This document shows, one piece after another, positions 1-7,778 of a stretch of DNA of 64,000 nucleotides. Source of the stretch: Chloroflexota bacterium. Its GTDB lineage: Bacteria; Chloroflexota; UBA11872; VXOZ01. The stretch's first letter is position 1; each line of letters starts with the position of its first letter. Location of the stretch: contig JAPPLM010000042.1 in NCBI GenBank assembly GCA_028874195.1, positions 100,908-164,907 of the forward strand, read 5' to 3'. The notes below the pieces were generated by a model, which was not told where the DNA came from, made no database searches, and worked only from the letters and a program-made list of their open reading frames with translations. A program made the translations under genes and the position numbers.

Positions 1-22
1 CTTGGTAGAGTAAGATAGAATC

Positions 23-577
23 ATGGATAGGCTGGCCCTAAACGTGGCCGGGCTGCTGCGAGAGACGTCAGGCACGTCGCGTCGTCTCGAGATTGAAGGC
101 TTCCTGCCACGTTGGGAAGAAATCACGCTTGTCTGCCCAATTGAAGGTGCAATTGAGTTAGTCCGCGCTGGAAAAGGTATCGTTGTTAGAAGCGATCTTC
201 AGGCAGTGGTCGAGTTAACGTGCTGTCGCTGTCTGGATGCCTTCGCTGCAGAAGTGCTCGTACAGTTTGAGGAAATGTACTACCCGCTTGTTGATCTGGC
301 GACGGGAATGGCGCTTCGTTTAGATTACGGTGACATCGATCCTGAGTTCTTAATTGAAAACGTCGATCAGTTTGACCTCAGTGATGCCGTTCGGCAACAT
401 ATTGAAATCAGCCAGCCGCTCATGCCCCGTTGCCAGCCGGAATGCCTTGGCATATGCCCGGAATGCGGCGCCGACCGCAACAGCAGTCTCTGCACGTGCG
501 TAGAGGAGACGCCGGACATCAGGATGGCGCCAATCCAAGAGATGCTGCGGCAGATGGAGCAGGAGCAAACGGCCTGA
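23..577 (+). CDS. yceD: YceD/DUF177 family protein upstream of L32
   Basis: 184-aa protein of the YceD (DUF177) family, almost universally encoded directly before rpmF in bacteria; a role linked to 23S rRNA/ribosome assembly has been proposed for relatives. The sequence has the family hallmarks: a CCRCL motif near residue 67, and a C-terminal cysteine cluster around residues 137-160 (CQPEC, GICPECG, then CTC) that could bind zinc. The stop is 30 bp before the rpmF start, so the two genes are probably co-transcribed. No strong Shine-Dalgarno is visible before the ATG, and the window begins only 22 bp upstream, so the promoter is not seen. Confidence 0.85.
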   Translation: MDRLALNVAGLLRETSGTSRRLEIEGFLPRWEEITLVCPIEGAIELVRAGKGIVVRSDLQAVVELTCCRCLDAFAAEVLVQFEEMYYPLVDLATGMALRLDYGDIDPEFLIENVDQFDLSDAVRQHIEISQPLMPRCQPECLGICPECGADRNSSLCTCVEETPDIRMAPIQEMLRQMEQEQTA

Positions 578-607
578 AGCTAGACCCATGATAGATGTGA
601 GGTGACA

Positions 608-799
608 ATGGGCGCACAACCGAAGAAGAAAATTTCGCGTTCGCGGCAGGGCAAACGACGCTCGCACTTGCACAATCTGAGCGTACACTTGATAGCGTGT
701 CCGCGGTGCCGCCAGCCGGTGCCGTCCCACACGGTATGCTCATTTTGCGGCTACTACCGCGGCCAGGAAGTGTTGGAGATCGAGACCCCGGGCTCTTAG
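608..799 (+). CDS. rpmF: 50S ribosomal protein L32
   Basis: 63-aa L32. It begins with the typical GAQPKKKISRSRQGKRR block and carries two CxxC pairs (CPRC and CSFC) forming the zinc-ribbon seen in zinc-type L32. I chose the ATG at 608 over an in-frame GTG at 602 because AGGTG at 600-604 then acts as the ribosome binding site and the protein starts at the usual residue. It follows the YceD gene as expected. A 300-bp gap separates it from fabD; plsX, fabH and acpP, often found near here in other genomes, are absent. Confidence 0.95.
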   Translation: MGAQPKKKISRSRQGKRRSHLHNLSVHLIACPRCRQPVPSHTVCSFCGYYRGQEVLEIETPGS

Positions 800-946
800 G
801 GTTATCTTCCGACGATGGCCGGGCTGACTTCGTATTGGCATGCTCAAATGGGTTGCGGCGGCGTACACCCTAAGGCCCGTCATTCGGCGAAAGCGTGGTT
901 GGGAAACCGAGGAATCCATCTTCACCGTGCTCCGTGCACACTGTCT

Positions 947-971
947 CAAGCGGGGACTTGCTCCCCGCTTG
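947..971. repeat. 10-bp inverted repeat between rpmF and fabD
   Basis: Left arm 947-956 and right arm 962-971 are perfectly complementary around a 5-nt loop, giving a GC-rich hairpin (CAAGCGGGGA / TCCCCGCTTG). It lies about 150 bp after rpmF. No T-run follows on either strand, so it is not a convincing intrinsic terminator. Similar GGGG...CCCC hairpins occur in the intergenic repeats at 3.0 and 53.4 kb. Confidence 0.55.
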
Positions 972-1009
972 CTGAATTCCTGGAGAGCGGTATACATGGG
1001 GAGACGGAG

Positions 1010-1061
1010 AAGATGGATTCCGCGCCCCCGCGCGGGGGCGAGTTTGCACAGGAATGACGGA
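1010..1061 (+). repeat. Dispersed repeat, GATTCCGCG...GGAATGACGG family, copy 1
   Basis: Runs from AAGATGGATTCC to GGAATGACGGA. It matches the minus-strand stretch 38806-38856 at about 45 of 52 positions by hand alignment. The inner part is a GC-rich imperfect inverted repeat (CGCGCCCCC / GGGGGCG). A shorter relative with the same outer motifs is at 34052-34079. The copy lies in the spacer just before fabD, where such elements are expected. Confidence 0.7.
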
Positions 1062-1099
1062 CCCGCATGCCGTAACTCATTTGCATGAGGAATAGACCA

Positions 1100-2080
1100 A
1101 TGGGAAATAGAGCGTTCGTGTTTCCGGGGCAGGGCGTGCAACGTGTGGGTATGGGCGCGGACGTAGCGGAGCACTCTCCTGCCGCTAAGAACGTGTACGC
1201 CATGGCGGACGCCGTCCTTGGCATGGAAATGACTGCTCTCAGCTTCACAGGCCCGGTAGAGGCGCTTACGGAAACACGTAACGCACAGCCTGCCATATTC
1301 ACGGCCAGTGTTGCCTGCCTGGCCGCATACGTGGAGGCGTGTGGCGCGGAGGCTCTTTCGGATCTGCCTGACGCCTTGCAGCCATCCCTCGTCGCGGGCC
1401 ATAGCATTGGCGAATTCACGGCATTGGTTGCCGCGGGGGCGATTTCGTTCGAGGATGGGCTGCGCTTGGTGCAAACCCGTAGTCAGCTCATGCAACGCGC
1501 TGTAGAAGACGCGCCCGGTGGTATGGCGGCGGTCATTGGCGTTTCGCCCCAGGTGGTTTTGCAACTCTGTGCGCGGGCCCGTGGGGCGGATTCACGCAGC
1601 ACTGTGAGTATTGCCACCTTCAATACGCCCCAGCAGGTCGTCATTGCCGGCGACACAGCGGGGTTGAGCAGAGCGATAGCTTTGCTCAAGGAGCACGGAG
1701 CGCGGCGCATCGTTCCTTTGAGAGTTGGCGGCGCTTTTCACACGCAATTGATGGCATCGGTGCAGGCTGAATGGAGCGCCGCGGTAGAGGCGGCGCCACT
1801 CGCGCAGCCGCACATTCCCATCGTGGCGAATGCAACCGCCAATATCGTGACCTCGGTAGAGGCCTTGCGACATGAACTTATCGTGCAAATGACGTCGCCG
1901 GTGCGTTGGGCGGCTACGCTTGATATTCTCTTGCGCAGGAATCTGGATCCCATTCTCGAATTCGGGCCTGGCGCCGTGCTCACCAGGATGATTGGGAGTA
2001 TCGCAACCGCTGAAGCTGCGGTTGCGATTGACTCACCGCAAGCGGTCCGGCAGGCTGCCGCAGCCGGCACGGTCGCGTAG
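1100..2080 (+). CDS. fabD: Malonyl-CoA:ACP transacylase
   Basis: 326-aa acyltransferase that loads malonyl groups from malonyl-CoA onto acyl carrier protein for fatty-acid elongation in the cytoplasm. Visible motifs are the N-terminal FVFPGQG, the nucleophile elbow GHSIGEF with the catalytic serine, and the GAFHT motif with the catalytic histidine. Length is normal for FabD. I chose the ATG at 1100 rather than an upstream in-frame ATG at 1085 because GAGGAA at 1086-1091 is then a well-spaced ribosome binding site and FPGQG lies at the usual distance from the start. fabG follows after about 150 bp. Confidence 0.93.
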   Translation: MGNRAFVFPGQGVQRVGMGADVAEHSPAAKNVYAMADAVLGMEMTALSFTGPVEALTETRNAQPAIFTASVACLAAYVEACGAEALSDLPDALQPSLVAGHSIGEFTALVAAGAISFEDGLRLVQTRSQLMQRAVEDAPGGMAAVIGVSPQVVLQLCARARGADSRSTVSIATFNTPQQVVIAGDTAGLSRAIALLKEHGARRIVPLRVGGAFHTQLMASVQAEWSAAVEAAPLAQPHIPIVANATANIVTSVEALRHELIVQMTSPVRWAATLDILLRRNLDPILEFGPGAVLTRMIGSIATAEAAVAIDSPQAVRQAAAAGTVA

Positions 2081-2232
2081 GTGCACCGGAGCCTGTTGCG
2101 GCGCATGCGGCAATGATGCGCTGGCGCAATCCTGCACTGAACTACCGAGGCAGTTTGTGGGGTCTATGCGCGTGTGCATCAGGGGCTGCGTTTTTCTGGT
2201 AGACAACAGTATTGCCATATGAAGGATGAGCT

Positions 2233-2973
2233 ATGAAGGGGCAGGTTGCGCTGGTCACTGGTGGTTCGGGGCATCTAGGTGCGGCCATTTGCGCGCGGCT
2301 AGGCAAAGAGGGCGCCCACGTATTCGTGCACTACCACAGTGGCGCGGAGGCGGCTGAGCGAGTCGTCGCGGGAATCTCCGCCCAGGGGGGCAGCGCCAGC
2401 GCGATCCAAGCCGACGTTACCGATGCTGTCGAGATTGATGAGATGGTAAAGTCCATCCACGCTGAATGCGATAAGATCGATATCCTCGTCAACAACGCCG
2501 GCATCACCCGGGATACGCTTTTCGTGCGCATGAGTGAGGCCGATTGGGATGCGGTGGTGGACACGAACCTCAAGTCGGCATTCCTGTGCAGCAAGGCGGT
2601 TGTGCGCAACATGCTGCGCGCCCGCTACGGACGGATAGTCAATGTCTCCTCGATAGGGGGATTTATGGGCGCGCCGGGTCAGGCGAACTATTCCGCCTCA
2701 AAGTCCGGCCTCTGGGGTTTTACGCGTTCGCTTGCCCGGGAAGTGGCGCCGCGGAACGTGACCGCAAACTGCGTGGCGCCAGGCTATTTCGGCGGCCCTA
2801 TGACGGATACTATCCCCGCGGAAATGATTGAGACTATTCTCAGAATCATTCCCCTTGGCCGCTACGGCGAACCCCATGAACTCGCGTCTACGGTGGCGTT
2901 TCTGGCCTCCGAAGATGCCTCGTACATAACCGGTCAAATCTTGATCGTTGACGGCGGCATTATGATGTATTAG
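2233..2973 (+). CDS. fabG: 3-oxoacyl-ACP reductase (SDR family)
   Basis: 246-aa short-chain dehydrogenase that reduces 3-oxoacyl-ACP with NADPH. The Rossmann glycine motif TGGSGHLG is at residues 9-16, NNAG at 87-90, and the catalytic Ser140, Tyr153 and Lys157 (YSASK) are intact. The C-terminus ends in the usual ITGQILIVDGG motif. AAGGA just upstream of the ATG is a good ribosome binding site. The position after fabD supports the fatty-acid assignment, although SDRs are easily confused and a different ketoreductase role cannot be excluded. Confidence 0.88.
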   Translation: MKGQVALVTGGSGHLGAAICARLGKEGAHVFVHYHSGAEAAERVVAGISAQGGSASAIQADVTDAVEIDEMVKSIHAECDKIDILVNNAGITRDTLFVRMSEADWDAVVDTNLKSAFLCSKAVVRNMLRARYGRIVNVSSIGGFMGAPGQANYSASKSGLWGFTRSLAREVAPRNVTANCVAPGYFGGPMTDTIPAEMIETILRIIPLGRYGEPHELASTVAFLASEDASYITGQILIVDGGIMMY

Positions 2974-2992
2974 AGATGGGTGCCTCGTCTGT

Positions 2993-3232
2993 TTTGCTGA
3001 GTGAGGGCAACGGTGGCACAGGGCAAAGCGGCGGGGCGCAAGCCCCCGCGCTACGTTGTGGTCGGTGCTGTGCGGGCACGTGACGAGGACAAAGGTTTCG
3101 CTGCCATGCATCCGATAGCACAGGCCCTTCGACAGGCTCAGGACACGTTTGTAACCTGTGCCGTAGCGCAGTATTGTCGAGATTGTCGCGCAGTCCGGTT
3201 ACTTCTCAAGACAAGGATATTGAACCACTAGG
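2993..3232 (+). repeat. Long intergenic repeat, copy A (pairs with 53361-53566)
   Basis: The whole fabG-accC spacer is a diverged copy of the sequence at 53361-53566. Shared blocks in the same order are TTTGCTGAGTGAG, GGGG-hairpin-AGCCCCCGCGCTAC, GTGGTCGG, GCTGCCATGCATCCG, TAACCTGTGCC, CAGTCCGGTTAC and CCACTAGG. Copy A contains a 17-nt segment (3126-3142) of the CCTGAGCCTGTCGAAGG repeat at the point where copy B and the short copy at 25127-25155 have an uninterrupted palindrome. No protein is encoded. Confidence 0.75.
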
Positions 3233-3240
3233 TAAACGCG

Positions 3241-4575
3241 GTGTTTCAGAAGATCCTCATTGCCAATCGGGGTGATACAGCCTTAAGGGTGATCCGGGCC
3301 TGTCGCGAGCTAGGCATCGCGACGGTCGTTGCCTATGCGGATGCGGACCGGGATTCATTGCCGGTCCATCTTGCCGATGAAGCCGTGTGCATCGGCCCCG
3401 CGCCGGCGAGCAAGTCCTACCTGAACGTGCCGAACATCATCAGCGCCGCCTTCATCACGGATGCCGAGGCCATTCATCCTGGAATTGGGTTCTTGGCGGA
3501 GGACACCTACTTTGCCGAAATCTGCGAGAAGTACGGCATCACCTTCATCGGTCCCGGTCCGAACGTCATTCATGCCATGGGGGATAAGACGAACGCCAAG
3601 GCGGCGATGCGCAAAGCGGGTCTCGCGGTAATCCCGGGTCCGGACTCGCCGGTCAGGAACGTGGCGGATGCCCTCGAGGTTGCCGAATCCATTGAGTATC
3701 CGGTGGTGCTAAAAGCGGCCGGTGGAGGCGGGGGACGCGGCATTCGTTTCGTGGGCGATGAGGAAGAAATGGTGGTCGCTTTCCCGGTGGCCCAGGCGGA
3801 AGCCCAGGCGTCGTTTGGCAACCCCCGGCTCTACCTGGAGAAGTACATCTCGCCCGCTCGCCATATCGAGGTGCAGATTCTGAGAGACGATCAAGGCAAC
3901 GCGGTGCAATTGGGCGAGCGCGACTGCAGCATTCAGCGGCGGTACCAGAAGCTCATCGAAGAGTCGCCGTCTCCCGTGCTCGATCCTGAAGCGCGAGAGG
4001 CTATCGGCGCGGCCGCGCTGCACGGTGTCAATGCGGTTGGGTATACGTCGGCAGGCACGGTGGAGTTCCTGGTCGATGAGGCGTTGAACTTCTACTTCAT
4101 GGAGATAAACTGCCGCTTGCAGGTAGAGCACACCGTTTCGGAAGAGACCACCGGCATCGATATAGTGCAAGAGCAAATCCGGATTGCGGCAGGCGAATCA
4201 CTCGCGTTCAATCAAGCGGACGTCGTCTTCCGCGGCCACGCCATCGAGTGCCGGCTTACGTCCGAAGACCCCGAGCATGACTTTCGGCCGGAGAGCGGAG
4301 AGGTGTCGAATTTCCTTGCCCCAGGCGGTCCGGGTATCCGCGTCGATTCGCACCTCTACAGCGGCTACGTCGTCCCGCCGCACTACGACTCACTGATCGC
4401 CAAGGTCATTGCTTGGGCGCCCGGCCGTACTGAGGCCATAGACCGCATGCTCCGGGCGCTTGACGAGTGTGTCATCGACGGCGTGAAAACCAATCTTGAC
4501 TTCCACAGAAGAATCCTCCGCGCGCAGAGCTTTCGCGAGGGCAGCTTTGACGCGAACCTGCTAAACCTCGTCTGA
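3241..4575 (+). CDS. accC: Biotin carboxylase subunit-like (AccC)
   Basis: 444-aa ATP-grasp biotin carboxylase, the component that carboxylates biotin on a carrier protein for acetyl-CoA (or another acyl-CoA) carboxylase. Seen: N-terminal KILIANRGD, the glycine-rich ATP loop KAAGGGGGRG, the RDCSIQRRYQKLIEE active-site stretch, EINCRLQVEHTVSE, and the C-terminal biotin-carboxylase domain. Several usually fixed positions differ: GE in IANRGE is GD, HPGYGFLSEN is HPGIGFLAED, and RRHQK is RRYQK. Start is GTG with a weak ribosome binding site. No biotin carrier (accB) or carboxyltransferase gene is adjacent, so it could serve acetyl-CoA carboxylase or another carboxylase. Confidence 0.85.
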   Translation: MFQKILIANRGDTALRVIRACRELGIATVVAYADADRDSLPVHLADEAVCIGPAPASKSYLNVPNIISAAFITDAEAIHPGIGFLAEDTYFAEICEKYGITFIGPGPNVIHAMGDKTNAKAAMRKAGLAVIPGPDSPVRNVADALEVAESIEYPVVLKAAGGGGGRGIRFVGDEEEMVVAFPVAQAEAQASFGNPRLYLEKYISPARHIEVQILRDDQGNAVQLGERDCSIQRRYQKLIEESPSPVLDPEAREAIGAAALHGVNAVGYTSAGTVEFLVDEALNFYFMEINCRLQVEHTVSEETTGIDIVQEQIRIAAGESLAFNQADVVFRGHAIECRLTSEDPEHDFRPESGEVSNFLAPGGPGIRVDSHLYSGYVVPPHYDSLIAKVIAWAPGRTEAIDRMLRALDECVIDGVKTNLDFHRRILRAQSFREGSFDANLLNLV

Positions 4576-4696
4576 GCTGTGCCAATGAGGTGGTCCCAAG
4601 GCGCGAGGCTCAGAAGCATACGTTGCGACGACCAACCCCTTCGCCGTTACCAACTGTGAGGCGGCGGTTGACTGGAATCACGACAAGGCACACCGG

Positions 4697-5167
4697 ATGA
4701 CGGCCAGTCCTGCCAAAATAACCAAAGGGCGCATTCACCCGCGTCACCACGCGCGCGTAGCAGCGATGCAGGCGCTATTTGCGCTTGACATGTCCGATGA
4801 TCTACCGGAAGTCGTGCTGGAGCGGGTGTCTTGCATGGCCGACATCAAGGCTGATGCCCGCGAACTCTTGCAAAACCTCGTTGGCGGTGTCCGCAGCCAC
4901 CAGGCCATGATCGATGAAAAGATACGGCAAGCCGCGCCAATGTGGCCCATGGACCAGATGGCGCGCGTGGATAAGGCCATCATGCGCCTCGCTGTATACG
5001 AGCTCTGCTTCGTCCCCGAGGTGCCGCCGAAAGTGGTCATCAACGAAGCGGTGGAATTGGCGAAAACTTACGCTTCCGACAACGCTCCCCGCTTCATAAA
5101 CGGCGTGCTGGGCACGATCTATGAACGAGACGTGGCAAGGCGATCTGAGGATAGCGCCTCAGTGTGA
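4697..5167 (+). CDS. nusB: Transcription antitermination factor NusB
   Basis: 156-aa NusB, an RNA-binding helical protein that with NusE (S10) joins the antitermination complex on boxA of rRNA leader transcripts. The helical family pattern is clear: HARVAAMQALFALDM at the start, then DKAIMRLAVYELCF, PPKVVINEAVELAKTY and the C-terminal FINGVLGTI. Length is slightly above the family average. It is separated from accC by about 120 bp. The repeat hairpin at 5390-5426 lies downstream. Confidence 0.92.
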   Translation: MTASPAKITKGRIHPRHHARVAAMQALFALDMSDDLPEVVLERVSCMADIKADARELLQNLVGGVRSHQAMIDEKIRQAAPMWPMDQMARVDKAIMRLAVYELCFVPEVPPKVVINEAVELAKTYASDNAPRFINGVLGTIYERDVARRSEDSASV

Positions 5168-5221
5168 GATGAGCAGCTACTTGACGCATGCTGGCACTCT
5201 CGCTCGATGGCTGAGCTTAGT

Positions 5222-5302
5222 ACTATTCATGCCTTCGGAGCCGGTTACACGGTCAAATCCCTGTGTCCCAAGATGAGACAGTACCGTGAATAGTGTCTTG
5301 GG
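5222..5302. other. Nested inverted repeats in the nusB-rpmB spacer
   Basis: Two complementary pairs lie in this spacer: ACTATTCA (5222-5229) with TGAATAGT (5287-5294), and CCCAAGA (5267-5273) with TCTTGGG (5296-5302). They cannot both form fully at the same time, so the region could fold in alternative ways. No protein is encoded in 5168-5596. The function is unknown. Confidence 0.4.
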
Positions 5303-5389
5303 AGCAAGCGAGAATTCCCTACTCATATGGGAGCTTTTTTTAAGAAATTCACCGACGAGCCGCTTGACTTCAGGAGCAAAAGGCAAAGT

Positions 5390-5440
5390 ACCCGTTCATC
5401 CTGAGCCTGTCGAAGGATGAACGGGTAATATTTTTCTTTG
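5390..5440 (+). terminator. Repeat-derived hairpin, probable nusB terminator
   Basis: Perfect 13-bp stem (5390-5402 with 5414-5426; arms ACCCGTTCATCCT and AGGATGAACGGGT) with an 11-nt loop, followed on the plus strand by AATATTTTTCTTT. This is the classic shape of a Rho-independent terminator, and it sits between the convergent nusB and rpmB genes. The stem-loop contains CCTGAGCCTGTCGAAGG (5400-5416), which is repeated exactly, in inverse orientation, at 3126-3142 and partly at 20722-20737. The terminator therefore appears to be a dispersed repeat put to use. Confidence 0.65.
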
Positions 5441-5596
5441 CGGACTCTTGGTTATTTGCGCGTGAGGCGCGTGGCTCTTCTGGCTCGTGAAACAGTCAGG
5501 CCATAAACTGCTATTGCCTGAAGACCTCTCTCACACCTGTTTACCATCGACGAGAAAGACACACGCATTGGTGGAAAGACGCGCGCGTGTTCGCGT

Positions 5597-5809
5597 CTAG
5601 GCCGCGGCGGACTTCGCCTGGGTGCGGAGGCAGCGCGTGCAGATGTTTACTTTCTTGAGCTGACCGTCCACGAGCAGGCGCACCTTCTGCACGTTGGCCT
5701 TCCACACTTTGCGGGTCTTTGGCGCGCGGTAGCGCCACTGGCCGGAGGCCTGGTGCTGGATATTGTGGCCGACTTGCGCGCCCTTGTTACACACTTCGCA
5801 AACTGCCAT
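5597..5809 (-). CDS. rpmB: 50S ribosomal protein L28
   Basis: 70-aa L28. It begins MAVCEVCNKGAQVGHNI and contains TRKVWKANVQKVR plus a C-terminal ICTRCLRTQ. The CxxC pairs (CEVC and CTRC) mark the zinc-binding form. The frame is open further upstream, but the start at 5809 is preceded on the minus strand by AGGAAGG at good spacing and gives the normal L28 length. It is transcribed away from fakA. Bacteria often keep rpmB next to the fakA-recG-rsmD block. Confidence 0.95.
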   Translation of the reverse strand: MAVCEVCNKGAQVGHNIQHQASGQWRYRAPKTRKVWKANVQKVRLLVDGQLKKVNICTRCLRTQAKSAAA

Positions 5810-5890
5810 GAAACCTTCCTCAGTCCTAGCGTTCGTTCGTGCCAATCTTGACCGTGCGTTCAATCTGTCGCTATGATGAGCGTGTCACCA

Positions 5891-5930
5891 AGCTCCAATG
5901 GTAGCATAGATTTGGCCGTGTGCTCAATAC
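5891..5930 (-). promoter_or_regulatory. Possible rpmB promoter
   Basis: On the minus strand about 100 bp upstream of the L28 start, TTGAGC is followed after 18 nt by TACCAT, a weak match to a sigma-70-type -35/-10 pair. It is offered only because a ribosomal protein gene at the head of its own transcript needs a promoter in this gap. Confidence 0.25.
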
Positions 5931-6065
5931 TCCGTACCGCTTGACATTTACGGTGTTTCCATTGCCTCGTGTCAACCGGGCTTGTGAATGGACGCAATGG
6001 CAGAATGAAAGGTAGGGGGGCACGAAGGTTCTCTGCTCCCGTGAAGGAAACGAGAACGGGCGCCC

Positions 6066-7772
6066 TTGTCGTCGCAGGAGAGGTCCGCAAACACGGTGGA
6101 TGACATTCAGACCGGACGAGAAGTTCAAGAAGAAACCGCGACAGGCTGCGATGGGCGCAGTCTCATGGGGGCGTTGGAGTACGGCTATCATCTTCTCGCG
6201 GCTAACAAGGAGGAGATCAATCGGCTCAATGTCTTTCCGGTGCCCGACGGCGATACCGGTACGAACATGTTGCTCACTTTGGAAGCAGCCCTGCAGGCGG
6301 GAAGCCAGGCCGAGAGCACGCGTGCCGGGCATGTAGCCCAAGCGGTCTACCGTGGCGCCTTGATGGGTGCGCGCGGCAACTCCGGTGTCATCTTCTCGCA
6401 GTGCTTGCGCGGGGTTGCGGATGCGCTCGCGGGTGCGGACACAATTACGGTTTCAGGACTTGTACGCGCGCTGCGCTCAGCCTCGGACTCCGCCTATGCG
6501 GCGTTGCAGGAACCGGCAGAAGGCACGATGCTGACAGTTTCGCGAGATACCGCGGAGGCGTGCGAATCACTGCCAGCGGATGCCGAGATGCAGGATGTCC
6601 TGGCTACGGCCGTAGCCGCCGCGGAACGCTCGGTTGCCCGTACGCCCCAATTGCTGGCTGTATTGCGGGAGGCCGGTGTGGTGGATGCCGGCGGACAGGC
6701 GCTGTGGCTGCTCGTGGAAGGCGCGCGCCGCTACGTAACCGGCGAAGCTGTAGACCAGGTGGAGCTGCCCACCAGCGAACGGGCCTTGCTGCCTGAGATT
6801 GCCGTGGTTACGGAGACTCTGTACGGGTACTGCACGGGATTCTTGGTGAGCGGCGCGGATCTTGACGTCATGGAGATGCGCCACGCGGTCGCGGAGCGCG
6901 GCGACTCGGTTGTCGTCGTGGGGGACGAGGACTTGGTGCGGGTCCACGTGCATACGGAGAACCCAGGCGCCGTACTTGATCTCGCGCGGGGAGTGGGCAA
7001 TCTGCATCGCATTGAGATCTTCAACATGGACGATCAGTACGAACGGGCGCAATCCGCGCTCGCCGACGGAGACCTGCCAGGCATAGAAGTTGCTGTGCCT
7101 GAGGCTCCCGTTGAGACCCGTGAACAGTGTGTTGTCGCCGTGGCGGATGGCGAGGGCCTCAAGGACATTTACGAACAGATGGGCGCAACCGTGGTGAGCG
7201 GTGGCCCGACCATGAATCCCAGCACCCAGGAAATCCACGCGGCGATTGTGGCTGCCAATGCCAACCATGTGTTTATCCTGCCGAATGACAAGAACGTCAT
7301 TCTCTCCGCGGAGCAGACGCGGGACTTGGCGGAGTGTGTCGTCCACGTACTGCCGACGTACTCGATGGCACAAGGGATTGGGGCGCTCTTCGCGTTTCAA
7401 GAGGAAAGCGAACCCAGCGAGAACGTTGCGGCAATGCGAGACGCGGCAGAGAGCATGCAGTACGGCTCCGTCACCTTGGCCACCCGTGACGCCACGGTGG
7501 ACGGCGTGTCCGTCTTGCAGGGACAATGGCTCGCTTTGGCGAATGGTCGCGTATGCGCCGCGGAGGATGAGCTGGAGGCCGCTTTACTGGCGGCGGTCAC
7601 GCGTATGGGGGCGGACTCGTCTGAGCTGCTTAGCTGCTACTTTGGGGCCGATGTTGCGGAAGATGAGGCGCAAACTCTCGTTGACCACGTGCAAGCGGCA
7701 TTCCCGGAACTTGAAATCGAGGTCATCTACGGCGGCCAGCCGCACTATCCCTACCTGCTGACCCTTGAATGA
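6066..7772 (+). CDS. fakA: DAK2-domain fatty acid kinase subunit (FakA/YloV-like)
   Basis: 568-aa protein with an N-terminal DAK2 (dihydroxyacetone-kinase L-type) domain and a C-terminal FakA-type domain. In characterised relatives FakA phosphorylates fatty acids held by DegV-family FakB proteins. The nucleotide/Mg site motif NVFPVPDGDTGTNM lies near residue 55, and GARGNSGVIFSQ follows. The start is uncertain: the annotated TTG adds about 30 residues before the family start, and an in-frame GTG near 6096 would also fit. recG begins 6 bp after the stop, so the two are likely in one operon. No fakB gene is present in the window. Confidence 0.85.
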   Translation: MSSQERSANTVDDIQTGREVQEETATGCDGRSLMGALEYGYHLLAANKEEINRLNVFPVPDGDTGTNMLLTLEAALQAGSQAESTRAGHVAQAVYRGALMGARGNSGVIFSQCLRGVADALAGADTITVSGLVRALRSASDSAYAALQEPAEGTMLTVSRDTAEACESLPADAEMQDVLATAVAAAERSVARTPQLLAVLREAGVVDAGGQALWLLVEGARRYVTGEAVDQVELPTSERALLPEIAVVTETLYGYCTGFLVSGADLDVMEMRHAVAERGDSVVVVGDEDLVRVHVHTENPGAVLDLARGVGNLHRIEIFNMDDQYERAQSALADGDLPGIEVAVPEAPVETREQCVVAVADGEGLKDIYEQMGATVVSGGPTMNPSTQEIHAAIVAANANHVFILPNDKNVILSAEQTRDLAECVVHVLPTYSMAQGIGALFAFQEESEPSENVAAMRDAAESMQYGSVTLATRDATVDGVSVLQGQWLALANGRVCAAEDELEAALLAAVTRMGADSSELLSCYFGADVAEDEAQTLVDHVQAAFPELEIEVIYGGQPHYPYLLTLE

Positions 7773-7778
7773 GGCGCC

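Noticed and set aside
947..971. Hairpin as rpmF terminator
   Set aside because: The stem is perfect but it lies 150 bp after the gene and has no T-run on either strand, so it is listed only as a repeat.
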